Assembly: GCA_015055785.1 (NCBI GenBank)
Contig: SVHQ01000100.1
Span: 1 to 6,560 of the forward strand
Direction of reading: 5' to 3'
Origin: Clostridiales bacterium
Lineage (GTDB): Bacteria > Bacillota_A > Clostridia > Christensenellales > Borkfalkiaceae
Length of the DNA stretch: 6,560 bases
A model generated the notes under the pieces. It was not told the origin of the DNA. It did no database searches and saw nothing but the letters and a program-made list of their open reading frames with translations. Within the stretch, counting starts at the first letter, position 1. Each line of letters opens with the position of its first letter. This document shows, one piece after another, positions 1-6,560 of this stretch. The translations under genes were made by a program, and so were the position numbers.

Positions 1-1159
1 TATCCGTCTTTGTCTTTTCATTCCAATTGAAAAATACAACAATAGGCAAATCTGAGCCATTATAAACAGCAAAGCTCGTTGTCGCATATTTGTCAACGGG
101 AACCAATGATGAGAATGAAACGTACGTCCACTCATCCCCCGTACATTCGATACAAAGCGAGCCTTCCTCGTCTTTATATTTCACGTCTTCCGTATAGGAA
201 ATATTCGGGAATGAAGAAACACCTGCTTTCGCTTGATATGCACCGTAAAATTTATCGAAATAACAAGCTATACTGTCTTTCGTGTAATCTGCCGTGCCTT
301 TTGCTGCAACCAATAACTGAGCAACCGCCTTTTCAAATACGTCGTAATTTGTCACTACGCATCTATATTCCATTGGCAAAGATTCATAAGCGTCATAAAT
401 TTCTTTCAATTCCGCTTCATTGGCAAGCGTAATCGTTTTCGGATCAGGTAACTCGTTAATGCTCGCAATCAAATCGTCTATTTTTACAAGATATTCTCTG
501 TCCGCATCGGTTAATTCGTTACCAAACTCTACCTGCATTTCGTCTACGTAATACGTAGCGGGTTTCAAGTTTGCTTTGAAAGAAAATGCAAAAGCATAAA
601 ATTCCGATGCATTGCCTTCCATTGCCACTTGATTTAATGGCAACGTACACTTTGTCCACTCTCCAGCAGGCAAATCAATGACTTGTTTTGCAAAGGGTGC
701 ACTTCCCGTCTTTAATGCGCTAAGCGTAACGGACGATTTTACTGCGTTTGCGTTATACACCCACAAGGAAAAGGTTTTAATGTCCTGTATATCACAACCC
801 GCATACTCCGTTTCCTGCATTCTTTGAACGACATTCCCGAACGTTCCGCTTTCATAGTAACATTTTAGACTGCTGTTTCCCGTATGCTTTTGCTCGTTAC
901 TAATTCTCATATCAAAGACGATGTTGTTTTCAACTTGCTTTTGCTTGATACGATATAAGTCGTCGTTGCTTTCAAACCCATTGATTGTACATATTCCCGT
1001 ATATTCTACGGAAGTGCCTATACTCGAAGATGAATCCTTGCCATTTATCGTATTATCGCCGCTGGAACTCTGCGATACTTGGCAAGCCGACGCAAGCCCT
1101 AACAATGTAAAGCAAAAAAAGGAAAGAGCCAAACCTTTTATCCATGTTCTTTTTTTCAT
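1..1159 (-). CDS. Surface lipoprotein with carbohydrate-binding-like sandwich regions (N-terminal 386 residues, 3' end outside window)
   Basis: The frame opens with ATG at 1159 (MKKRTWIKGLALSFF) and has no stop before the left edge, so the protein is longer than 386 residues. Residues 1-26 are a lipoprotein signal peptide ending ASAC (Cys26), followed by a Ser/Gly/Asn linker to about 50. Residues about 55-212 look like a jelly-roll carbohydrate-binding module: FESNDDL, then HTGNSSLKCYYESG, FSLWVYNANAV, IDLPAGEWTKCTLPL and a closing YYVDEMQVEF strand. Residues about 216-284 are a helical spacer whose pattern (INELPDPKTITL, IYDAYESLPMEY, VVTNYDVFEKA) recalls helical repeats common in large Firmicutes surface proteins. 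From about 290 a second sandwich seems to begin (GSLCIECTGDEWTYVSF, SFAVYNGSDLPIVVFFNW) and is cut by the edge. No catalytic motif is visible. It lies 10 bases after the glycosidase gene, so the two are co-translated; a glycan-binding or presenting role is inferred. A catalytic domain could follow beyond the window. Confidence 0.8.
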   Translation of the reverse strand, partial: MKKRTWIKGLALSFFCFTLLGLASACQVSQSSSGDNTINGKDSSSSIGTSVEYTGICTINGFESNDDLYRIKQKQVENNIVFDMRISNEQKHTGNSSLKCYYESGTFGNVVQRMQETEYAGCDIQDIKTFSLWVYNANAVKSSVTLSALKTGSAPFAKQVIDLPAGEWTKCTLPLNQVAMEGNASEFYAFAFSFKANLKPATYYVDEMQVEFGNELTDADREYLVKIDDLIASINELPDPKTITLANEAELKEIYDAYESLPMEYRCVVTNYDVFEKAVAQLLVAAKGTADYTKDSIACYFDKFYGAYQAKAGVSSFPNISYTEDVKYKDEEGSLCIECTGDEWTYVSFSSLVPVDKYATTSFAVYNGSDLPIVVFFNWNEKTKTD

Positions 1160-1162
1160 CTT

Positions 1163-1172
1163 CCTCACCTCA
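1163..1172 (-). promoter_or_regulatory. Ribosome binding site overlapping the upstream stop codon
   Basis: On the minus strand the TGA stop of the GH123-like gene (1172-1170) is part of TGAGGTGAGG, which precedes the ATG at 1159. AGGTG gives a 6-base spacing and GAGG a 3-base spacing. The overlap of stop and ribosome binding site points to translational coupling of the two lipoprotein genes. Confidence 0.65.
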
Positions 1173-3668
1173 CTTCACAAATCGGATGTTACCGATTGTA
1201 AACTGTCTATCCGCTTGCAATACACCGTCGACCGTGTTTGCAAAAGCAATTCGCAAATGGGTCGCGTTGCTTAATACGTCTTTGTCAACGCTTGAAAGTT
1301 GAATACGGTATTCCTTTTCTTCTCCTACGCGCAAATAAATGCCGCCTACCGTTACACGGTCCTCACCTGTAATTTGCACGTTTGCCTCTATCTCAGAATT
1401 CGTCGTATTTTTGATTACAAAGATAATTTCAGTAGCGTTTGCAAAATCCGACACTTCAAATTCCACGTACGGTCTGAATGCCGTCGTTTGCGCTGGATTG
1501 TTTTTATTTTCCGATCGTATCGTAACATCTGCGCCGTTTGCGGTCGCATTTACAATGCTTTTCGTATTTTTATTGTAGGCTTGCATATTTGCTACGCCAC
1601 TTTGCAAGAGAACATACTGATAAGACTTACCTGCCGTTTCCACAGATAAAACTTTTTCTCCCGCACCGGTTGCGGTAGATATCTTATATTTATAGCCATC
1701 ACCGCTTGCAACGCCCAGCGTGGTTTCCCCGTTAACTTTCAAGGTTGCCGTCGTAGAATAAATTTCACTTTCCGTCGTTTGTCCATCTTCGGAAATACTC
1801 GACTTCACAAGCAACCCATCACTGTTTTGCAACGCTAAAATTCGATTTGCAAGTTCCGCTCTAGCCGCGTATACTAACGCGTCATCTTGATAATAAATGG
1901 CTTTATCAAAAAGCGAAGCGTATAAATCGTTTACGAAATGGTCGAAATTGATGCTCGTATTATACTTCGTCGCCCATTCGTTTAACAAATTTTCATATAC
2001 ACAAAGCATATCGTAATCTTCCATCGAATCACGATAATTTACAAGTCGCAAACTACCAAATGGGCTATCGGAATTGTAATATTTCCCAGGGTAAAGCAAG
2101 TATCCGTCGCCAAGCCAATCGGACGCTCTGTCGGGGGTATCATACGGGTTAATGAAATCTTCAACGTCGTGCTCCCCCGAAGGTTCGCAAAGATTTACCG
2201 CCCAGTAAAGATAACCATTCACCTTATATTTCTTTTCCATCCAACCCGATACACGAGTCCCTAAATTGAAATCGTCCACGTGGAAAGTAGGATAAGGGTT
2301 ATTTGGACCGCAACAGGTGTACGTCCAAAACTCACCGTTTGTGTCTTCTTCTGCTTGTGCTTGATATTTTTGCAACGCAATATCAGAGCCCAATACGTTG
2401 AACTGCGGGCAGAACACCGAACTTAATTCATCCACATAGTTTTCTACAAAGTTTACATTTGTGAAAACTGCAGGGACGTTCAAGATATTTTGTTCTACGT
2501 TTTCTCTAAATTCTTTACCGTAGAGCGTTTCTAAAACATCCAACTCCGCATCACATTCTACAAGTGCACGTTCTAACATTAGTTGATATTCGCCGCCTTC
2601 TTTGAATACTTGAATAGCATCGTCTTTTAAGTGACTGTGGACATCCGCTTCATCGTAACTGCTGATATACATATACGCGTATTCCATATAATTCTTCTCT
2701 GGCGTACAAATTTCTACCAGCTTCTTGATATATCTTATTGCCCAATCCGCAGTTGCATCGGTATGTCTAAAAGGAGCAGCCAAATAGGCAGGAATTACGA
2801 TGGAATTGAAGTTCTCGTTCTCAAAATATCTCTCAACGTATGCTGCAAAATTGTCTTCATTGTCATACCCCTTATCCTTGCTTTGTATGCAGTAGGGATT
2901 GATTTTATATTCGAGCAACTTTTGCATGTATGCATCCATCAATTCATCCGTAGCACCATATTCCCCTTGGGCAAGGTAAGTACGATAAATCAAAAAACAA
3001 GATTGAAAAGATCTTCTTCCTTCATATTCAATATCCCAAACCTGGACCGTTGCGGGGATTTTCTTTGTACTCCCGTCTAACTTTAACGTAAATACGCCGC
3101 TATAAATACCAGGGACGGTATCTCTATTTGTGGTAACTTCCACAGTAATGCCTTGATTTTCCCCTTTTTTAACGGTATTTTCTTTATATTCTACCGCTGT
3201 TTCCATAGGAAGAATCATATCGGGCAATCTATCCCCGCCTCGATACGCTGTATTGTTTATATTGTACATGTCGTCAATTCGCATGTATTTTTGATGATAA
3301 ATGTCAATCTGTTCGGTGGAAATCGTATTTCCCTTTCCGTCGAAAAGCTCCGCCTCTATCAATTCATATGACGAAATATCTTGTCCCGCGGAAATGATAA
3401 GCTGCGTCCCTTCCGTTTCATTTTTCATCATAGAAACGTAAATTTCCGCTTTGCCCTTTTCATAAATGTCCACGTTACGATTTTGCGGTACTTTGGCGGT
3501 TGAGTAGGTACTCCATACTTCCGTTGCGGCAACCGGTTCTTTGTCTTCCGAAGAAGACAAGGACGAATTGCCACTTTGCGACATCGCGATATTGGAACAC
3601 CCCACCAAACTTGTCATCGTCAACATGGCAAGCAATGATGAAACAATTTTCTTGAAATATCCCTTCAT
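1170..3668 (-). CDS. GH123-like / DUF4091 glycosidase lipoprotein
   Basis: This 832-residue surface-anchored protein is a probable glycoside hydrolase. Residues 1-24 are a lipoprotein signal peptide with lipobox LVGC (Cys24), followed by a serine-rich tether to about residue 45. Residues about 55-213 look like a beta-sandwich of the type that precedes GH123 catalytic domains, with the characteristic ITVEVTTNRDTVPGIYSGVFTL and closing VQVWDIEYE. A barrel-like region (about 218-560) carries YISSYDEADV with an Asp-Glu pair at 339-340. Characterised GH123 enzymes (beta-N-acetylgalactosaminidases) use an adjacent Asp-Glu pair for substrate-assisted catalysis, so these are the catalytic candidates. 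Residues about 440-560 match the DUF4091 pattern: FWTYTCCGPNNPYP, RVSGWMEKKYKVNGYLYWAVN, GDGYLLYPG, then SLRLVNYRDSMEDYDML. A helical stretch (about 560-615) leads to a beta-rich C-terminal region (about 630-832) that I cannot assign. Start ATG at 3668 has GGAG 5 bases upstream. Placement between a sugar-binding protein and a second surface lipoprotein suggests it generates the transported sugar. DUF4091 identity is fairly sure; N-acetylgalactosaminidase activity is only a hypothesis. Confidence 0.82.
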   Translation of the reverse strand: MKGYFKKIVSSLLAMLTMTSLVGCSNIAMSQSGNSSLSSSEDKEPVAATEVWSTYSTAKVPQNRNVDIYEKGKAEIYVSMMKNETEGTQLIISAGQDISSYELIEAELFDGKGNTISTEQIDIYHQKYMRIDDMYNINNTAYRGGDRLPDMILPMETAVEYKENTVKKGENQGITVEVTTNRDTVPGIYSGVFTLKLDGSTKKIPATVQVWDIEYEGRRSFQSCFLIYRTYLAQGEYGATDELMDAYMQKLLEYKINPYCIQSKDKGYDNEDNFAAYVERYFENENFNSIVIPAYLAAPFRHTDATADWAIRYIKKLVEICTPEKNYMEYAYMYISSYDEADVHSHLKDDAIQVFKEGGEYQLMLERALVECDAELDVLETLYGKEFRENVEQNILNVPAVFTNVNFVENYVDELSSVFCPQFNVLGSDIALQKYQAQAEEDTNGEFWTYTCCGPNNPYPTFHVDDFNLGTRVSGWMEKKYKVNGYLYWAVNLCEPSGEHDVEDFINPYDTPDRASDWLGDGYLLYPGKYYNSDSPFGSLRLVNYRDSMEDYDMLCVYENLLNEWATKYNTSINFDHFVNDLYASLFDKAIYYQDDALVYAARAELANRILALQNSDGLLVKSSISEDGQTTESEIYSTTATLKVNGETTLGVASGDGYKYKISTATGAGEKVLSVETAGKSYQYVLLQSGVANMQAYNKNTKSIVNATANGADVTIRSENKNNPAQTTAFRPYVEFEVSDFANATEIIFVIKNTTNSEIEANVQITGEDRVTVGGIYLRVGEEKEYRIQLSSVDKDVLSNATHLRIAFANTVDGVLQADRQFTIGNIRFVK

Positions 3669-3673
3669 AATTT

Positions 3674-3680
3674 CTCCTTT
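3674..3680 (-). promoter_or_regulatory. Ribosome binding site of the GH123-like gene
   Basis: AAAGGAG on the minus strand lies 5 bases before the ATG at 3668, within the 35-base gap after the binding-protein gene. The gap has no terminator-like hairpin, so transcription probably reads through. Confidence 0.75.
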
Positions 3681-3703
3681 AAGGATAAATAAATTTAAGC
3701 TTA

Positions 3704-5290
3704 TTAAATATTATTCTTAATTGTAGACCACTTATTTAAAATATCGGTTTGGTTGGTCGTCATTACATAAGTTACGATTTCTTCAATCGTCTTATCCTTC
3801 TTTGCTTGCGCCGTTATGGTTTCAACCAAGGCTCTCATACCATTACGATAAATGGTGCTAACCCCTGCAAGGGTAAACATTTTCGATTTCGCAAACGTGG
3901 TACAAATATAGTTTTCGCTAAGCAAGTCGGTAACGCTTTGCGTAAATACGCTAAGGTTTTCTTTAGCTGCATAACCACCAGTAGGTGTTGCTGGCAACTT
4001 CAAGCCACCCATCGTATCATAGTAAGTATTCAAACCTTTATCCGAATACATAAATTTCAAGAATTGCTTTGCTTGATCGATATTATCACTATAACAAGGG
4101 ATAAACGCTTGATGGTCGACACCGCCAGATGCATAAGAGTTCTTTCTTGCATCACGAACAAGTTTAATATCGGCATCCGTAACCCCCGTAGGTTTCGTAG
4201 CAGAAGTACCGTCAACGTATTTTACGATTTCACGAAGTTTCGCGTCTGTTTTGTCCGAGCCTTCCGCGAATCTATCCGTAATAGAACTAATAACAGGTGC
4301 TTTTACAAAGTCGATATTCGCCGTATCACTGCCCATTTCCACGCCGAGCCAAGAACCATTGATACAGAACGCCGCTACGCCATCAAGGAATGCGCCTTGC
4401 ATATCCGTGAAGTCCTGCGAAGTCGAATACTCGTCTTGATATTTATACTTATAATCGCCACTCGAAGTTTTTTCCATTTCAAGAAGCTTTGCTAACACCT
4501 CAACAACTTCGTATTGACCTTGATAGCTATAAATGTACTCTTCATCATAGCCAATAGGTGCTTTGCCTTCTTTGAAACGGTTAAACGTTTCTGTACCTTC
4601 GTACTGTGCGAAATAAATATTGACAAAATCCGAATAATATTCGTAATCATAGCTATACGTAAACGGATATATTTTCTTGGTCGAATATTGCGCCACAATA
4701 TTGTCACAAACCTCAAATAATTCGTCGGTCGTTGCAGGCACATAATCCGTCTCGTAACCAAGTGCCGTCCACGCGTCTCTGTTTCTTACCAAACCGAATG
4801 CACCGCCAGCCCAAGGCACTGCGTAATAATTATCGTCGTAATTGAAAAAATCCTTGTATTGATCGTTTACTTTGTCGCCGATTTCCGCCCAAACGTCATT
4901 CAGGTCGATGTACAACTTATCGTAATGCTTACCATTGAAATCTACACCCTGCGTCATGTATACGTAACGGCCGAAGTCCCCTTTTTTGGTGAAAATAATG
5001 TCTGCGGAAGATTGGCCCGACATCAACTGCGTATCAATCGCAGTCATACCACCCGTACCAAGTTCGGGAATAATGGTAACACCGATATCCGTTTCCGCCG
5101 TAAATTCCTTTGCTAAATCATTCAACCAACTAATGCCATAGCCAAGGTTTGCCACTTGAACAGTGATTTGCCCTTTACTGCCAATCGTACCGCCCTCGTT
5201 TGACGTTTTGCCGTTGTTACAACCGCAAAGCGCTATAAGCATCATCATCGTTGCCATACTTAATGTTGCCACTTTTTTAAAGTTTCTCAT
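3704..5290 (-). CDS. Extracellular sugar-binding lipoprotein of an ABC importer (family 1 solute-binding protein)
   Basis: This 528-residue protein would capture the sugar outside the cell and deliver it to the two permeases encoded just upstream. Residues 1-24 form a lipoprotein signal peptide: basic RNFKK, a hydrophobic stretch, and a lipobox LCGC with the lipidated cysteine at 24. A short polar linker leads to ITVQVANLGYGISWLNDLAK at about 42-61, the first strand and helix of the binding fold. Family-typical stretches follow: YYAVPWAGGAFGLVRNRDAW (155-174), a DMQGAFLDGVAAFCINGSWL core (296-315), and QAKQFLKFMYSDKGLNTYYD near 406-425. Many aromatic residues (Tyr and Trp) suit sugar stacking. 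The protein is longer than the roughly 400-450 residues usual for the family; extra sequence seems to lie near residues 330-395. Start ATG at 5290 has GGAG 8 bases upstream and gives a proper signal peptide. It is third in the operon, after both permeases. The ligand is not predictable; the neighbouring glycosidase-like gene suggests an oligosaccharide. Confidence 0.93.
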   Translation of the reverse strand: MRNFKKVATLSMATMMMLIALCGCNNGKTSNEGGTIGSKGQITVQVANLGYGISWLNDLAKEFTAETDIGVTIIPELGTGGMTAIDTQLMSGQSSADIIFTKKGDFGRYVYMTQGVDFNGKHYDKLYIDLNDVWAEIGDKVNDQYKDFFNYDDNYYAVPWAGGAFGLVRNRDAWTALGYETDYVPATTDELFEVCDNIVAQYSTKKIYPFTYSYDYEYYSDFVNIYFAQYEGTETFNRFKEGKAPIGYDEEYIYSYQGQYEVVEVLAKLLEMEKTSSGDYKYKYQDEYSTSQDFTDMQGAFLDGVAAFCINGSWLGVEMGSDTANIDFVKAPVISSITDRFAEGSDKTDAKLREIVKYVDGTSATKPTGVTDADIKLVRDARKNSYASGGVDHQAFIPCYSDNIDQAKQFLKFMYSDKGLNTYYDTMGGLKLPATPTGGYAAKENLSVFTQSVTDLLSENYICTTFAKSKMFTLAGVSTIYRNGMRALVETITAQAKKDKTIEEIVTYVMTTNQTDILNKWSTIKNNI

Positions 5291-5340
5291 ATATTTTTCT
5301 CCTAATAATATAATTTTTTATTTTAATGTTTTATTCATTA
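5291..5340. other. AT-rich gap between permease and binding-protein genes
   Basis: This is the largest gap in the window and is almost entirely A and T. It holds the ribosome binding site and a weak inverted repeat (TAATG/CATTA, 5324-5328 with 5336-5340, 7-base loop). It has no GC-rich stem with a U tract, so it is not a terminator. The region may leave an unstructured, accessible leader for a binding protein that is normally needed in excess over its permeases. That role is inference. Confidence 0.35.
5299..5304 (-). promoter_or_regulatory. Ribosome binding site of the solute-binding protein gene
   Basis: On the minus strand TAGGAG precedes the ATG at 5290 by 8 bases, inside a very AT-rich 50-base gap. 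Spacing is good and supports the chosen start. Confidence 0.75.
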
Positions 5341-6249
5341 TCAGCCCTTTAAGCCGCCTAAATATACCTTTTCCATAATCGTATTTTGGAATGCCAAGAA
5401 CAGCACTAAAATCGGGATTAAGGAAATGAGTACCCCTGCAAAATAAACAGGTTTCCCCGTAGAACGGATACCTATTTCTTCAAAAACGTATGCGCCGTAT
5501 GCAAGGTTTGGATACTCTTTCATATAGAGCAACGTTCCCTCGTAATCATTCCAGCCGCCAATAAACGACATAACAAACAATACTATCGCGCTGGGAACAA
5601 GCATCGGAAACATAATCTTGAAGAAGATTTGATAATCATTTGCCCCGTCAATTTCTGCCGCCTCTGCATAACTCCACGAAATCGCTTTCCAAAATGCGTA
5701 CATATAGAAGAAATGTCCACCAAACAAAGTAATGTTGGTATATAGAAGCAATGGGTTGTCTACCAAACGCAAATCACTAAGCAGTTTATATTGCGCAGGT
5801 CCTGCACCGAACAGTGGGATAATGGAAATAATCAATCCAATCGAATATAACAGTTCGGTAAACTTTGATTTATAATGTACCAAAATATAACACACCATAA
5901 TCGTAGACAGCCAACTGATTATGCTCGCGCCCGACGTTCTCCAAATTGAATGCCACAGCATATCAAGATACGAGTAACTTTTCACCCCGTTCTTGATGGC
6001 AAACTCACTGAACGCCTTTATGTAGTTATCAAATGCAAACGGCGGATAAAAGGAAAATAGATTCGCATTACGTTTATCGAAATTAAATCCATGATCGCCC
6101 AAGCCCACCCCAGATTTTTTTACTGAGATAAAAAAACCTTGCAAATAAATAACGAGAATCGCCGTCGAATATAAAACAAACAAAATAAATACAATCGTAA
6201 AAACGATTTTTCGGGAAATGCTTTTTTGATTTCTTCGTTCTCTGCTCAT
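5341..6249 (-). CDS. Carbohydrate ABC transporter permease, MalG/LplC/AraQ type
   Basis: This 302-residue integral membrane protein is the second permease of the importer. I chose the ATG at 6249 (MSRERRNQKS) because GGAGG lies 8 bases upstream. An upstream ATG at 6285 in the same frame would add 12 residues but overlap the preceding gene and lacks this site. Hydrophobic segments lie near residues 15-37, 107-124, 131-149, 168-188, 216-234 and 268-288, giving six, as expected. An external loop of about 70 residues follows the first segment and holds the family-type FYPPFAFDNYIKAF stretch. The EAA loop is textbook: EAA at 196-198, DGA at 201-203 and proline at 215. The C terminus VYLGGLKG matches the G-rich ending typical of MalG-type permeases. 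It sits 13 bases after the other permease and 50 bases before the binding protein. The family is certain; the sugar transported cannot be read from a permease. Confidence 0.95.
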   Translation of the reverse strand: MSRERRNQKSISRKIVFTIVFILFVLYSTAILVIYLQGFFISVKKSGVGLGDHGFNFDKRNANLFSFYPPFAFDNYIKAFSEFAIKNGVKSYSYLDMLWHSIWRTSGASIISWLSTIMVCYILVHYKSKFTELLYSIGLIISIIPLFGAGPAQYKLLSDLRLVDNPLLLYTNITLFGGHFFYMYAFWKAISWSYAEAAEIDGANDYQIFFKIMFPMLVPSAIVLFVMSFIGGWNDYEGTLLYMKEYPNLAYGAYVFEEIGIRSTGKPVYFAGVLISLIPILVLFLAFQNTIMEKVYLGGLKG

Positions 6250-6253
6250 TTCA

Positions 6254-6260
6254 TTTCCCT
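6254..6260 (-). promoter_or_regulatory. Ribosome binding site that fixes the permease start
   Basis: On the minus strand AAGGAGG is followed by 8 bases and then the ATG at 6249. It begins only a few bases after the TAA of the upstream permease gene. It supports the 302-residue start over the in-frame ATG at 6285 and suggests that translation of the two permeases is linked. Confidence 0.8.
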
Positions 6261-6262
6261 CC

Positions 6263-6560
6263 TTATTCATCCTTCGGTGTAACAAGTTTTCGCACGGTCA
6301 AAACAATGGGAATGGTTATTATCGACATTACAAGACCGATTGCAGACGGCAAATATACATACGAACGGCCCTTTAATGTTAAATGATACATAACATATGC
6401 AAGCGTTTCCGTTTCCTGCGCGCCTTTCGTAAACGCAAGGATTGGTCCAGTAGAGCCAAGACACCCAGCAGTAGACAAAATGATGATAGTGGAAAGCGTG
6501 GGCCAAATCCCGGGAATTACCAAATATATCAATTCATGGAACCAATTACAGCCGTCAATT
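6263..6560 (-). CDS. Sugar ABC transporter permease, MalF/UgpA/LplB type (C-terminal 98 residues, 5' end outside window)
   Basis: This is one half of the membrane channel of a carbohydrate ABC importer. The reading frame is open to the window edge and ends in TAA at 6265-6263. The first visible residues, IDGCNWFHELIYLVIPGIWP, are the second half of the cytoplasmic EAA loop that docks onto the ATPase: the DG pair and a proline 13 residues after the glycine match the family consensus, and the EAA triplet itself lies just outside. Two membrane segments follow, at about visible residues 12-36 and 67-90, then a short charged tail ending PKDE. The stop is 13 bases before the next permease, so the two are co-transcribed and probably form the usual heterodimer. 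A TTG at 6532 could be taken as a start, but translation clearly continues upstream of it within conserved EAA-loop sequence, so the gene is truncated by the window and does not start there. Assignment to the MalF rather than MalG half is inferred from its pairing with the next gene. Confidence 0.88.
   Translation of the reverse strand, partial: IDGCNWFHELIYLVIPGIWPTLSTIIILSTAGCLGSTGPILAFTKGAQETETLAYVMYHLTLKGRSYVYLPSAIGLVMSIITIPIVLTVRKLVTPKDE

Noticed and set aside
79..1649. Several plus-strand open frames of about 80-117 codons
   Set aside because: All are antisense to the two lipoprotein genes, lack ribosome binding sites worth noting and encode no recognisable motifs.
2631..3080. Plus-strand open frame of 149 codons
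   Set aside because: It is antisense to the catalytic region of the GH123-like gene, with no domain signature or independent support.
3696..3703. TAAGCTTA palindrome in the gap before the GH123-like gene
   Set aside because: It is only 8 bases and mostly A/T, with no loop or T tract. It fits neither a terminator nor a recognisable operator.
3749..4495. Open reading frame of 248 codons on the plus strand
   Set aside because: It lies wholly antisense to the well-supported solute-binding protein gene. Its translation is rich in Arg, Ile, Phe and Cys with no recognisable domain, as expected for a shadow frame.
4492..4761. Minus-strand frame of 89 codons overlapping the solute-binding protein gene
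   Set aside because: It is in another frame inside a conserved coding region, with a very basic, motif-free translation. It is not a frameshift fragment, because the main frame is intact throughout.
5307..5312. TATATT as a possible -10 promoter box for the binding-protein gene
   Set aside because: A transcript starting from it would begin at the ribosome binding site itself, and no matching -35 box is present. In such AT-rich sequence a match is expected by chance.
6250..6285. Longer start for the MalG-type permease at 6285
   Set aside because: It would overlap the end of the upstream permease gene and has no good ribosome binding site, whereas AAGGAGG lies 8 bases before the ATG at 6249.
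6530..6532. TTG as the start of a short 89-residue membrane protein
   Set aside because: The frame continues upstream to the window edge through IDGCNWFHE, which is conserved EAA-loop sequence. It is therefore an internal leucine codon of a truncated permease.

Overview
The window is a single block of five genes, all read on the minus strand. Transcription therefore runs from position 6560 towards position 1, and both ends of the block are cut by the window edges. The likely source is a Gram-positive, Firmicutes/Clostridia-type bacterium. The basis is moderate-to-low GC, strong purine-rich ribosome binding sites, very tight spacing, and three consecutive lipoprotein signal peptides on extracellular carbohydrate proteins. 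No taxonomic marker gene is present, so this assignment is tentative.

In transcription order the layout is: (1) 6560-6263, the C-terminal end of a sugar ABC transporter permease of the MalF/UgpA/LplB type, cut inside its EAA loop; (2) 6249-5341, a complete second permease of the MalG/LplC/AraQ type with a clear EAA motif; (3) 5290-3704, a lipoprotein solute-binding protein of the family-1 sugar-binding type; (4) 3668-1170, an 832-residue lipoprotein with a GH123-like / DUF4091 glycosidase architecture; (5) 1159-1, the first 386 residues of a further lipoprotein built from carbohydrate-binding-like beta-sandwich regions joined by a helical spacer, continuing past the left edge. The gaps are 13, 50, 35 and 10 bases. 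No stretch over 50 bases lacks a gene, and I see no RNA gene, mobile element, CRISPR array or rho-independent terminator.

Taken together this looks like a glycan capture-and-uptake operon. One surface lipoprotein (gene 5) would bind glycan, a surface glycosidase-like lipoprotein (gene 4) would trim or release sugar, and the binding protein (gene 3) would pass the product to the two-permease channel (genes 1 and 2). No ATPase is in view; many Firmicutes sugar importers of this class use a shared MsmK/MsmX-type ATPase encoded elsewhere. The substrate cannot be read from the sequence. If the GH123 assignment holds, a sugar bearing an N-acetyl-hexosamine is the best guess. The least described parts are the C-terminal region of gene 4 and the whole of gene 5, which appear to share a sandwich-like pattern.
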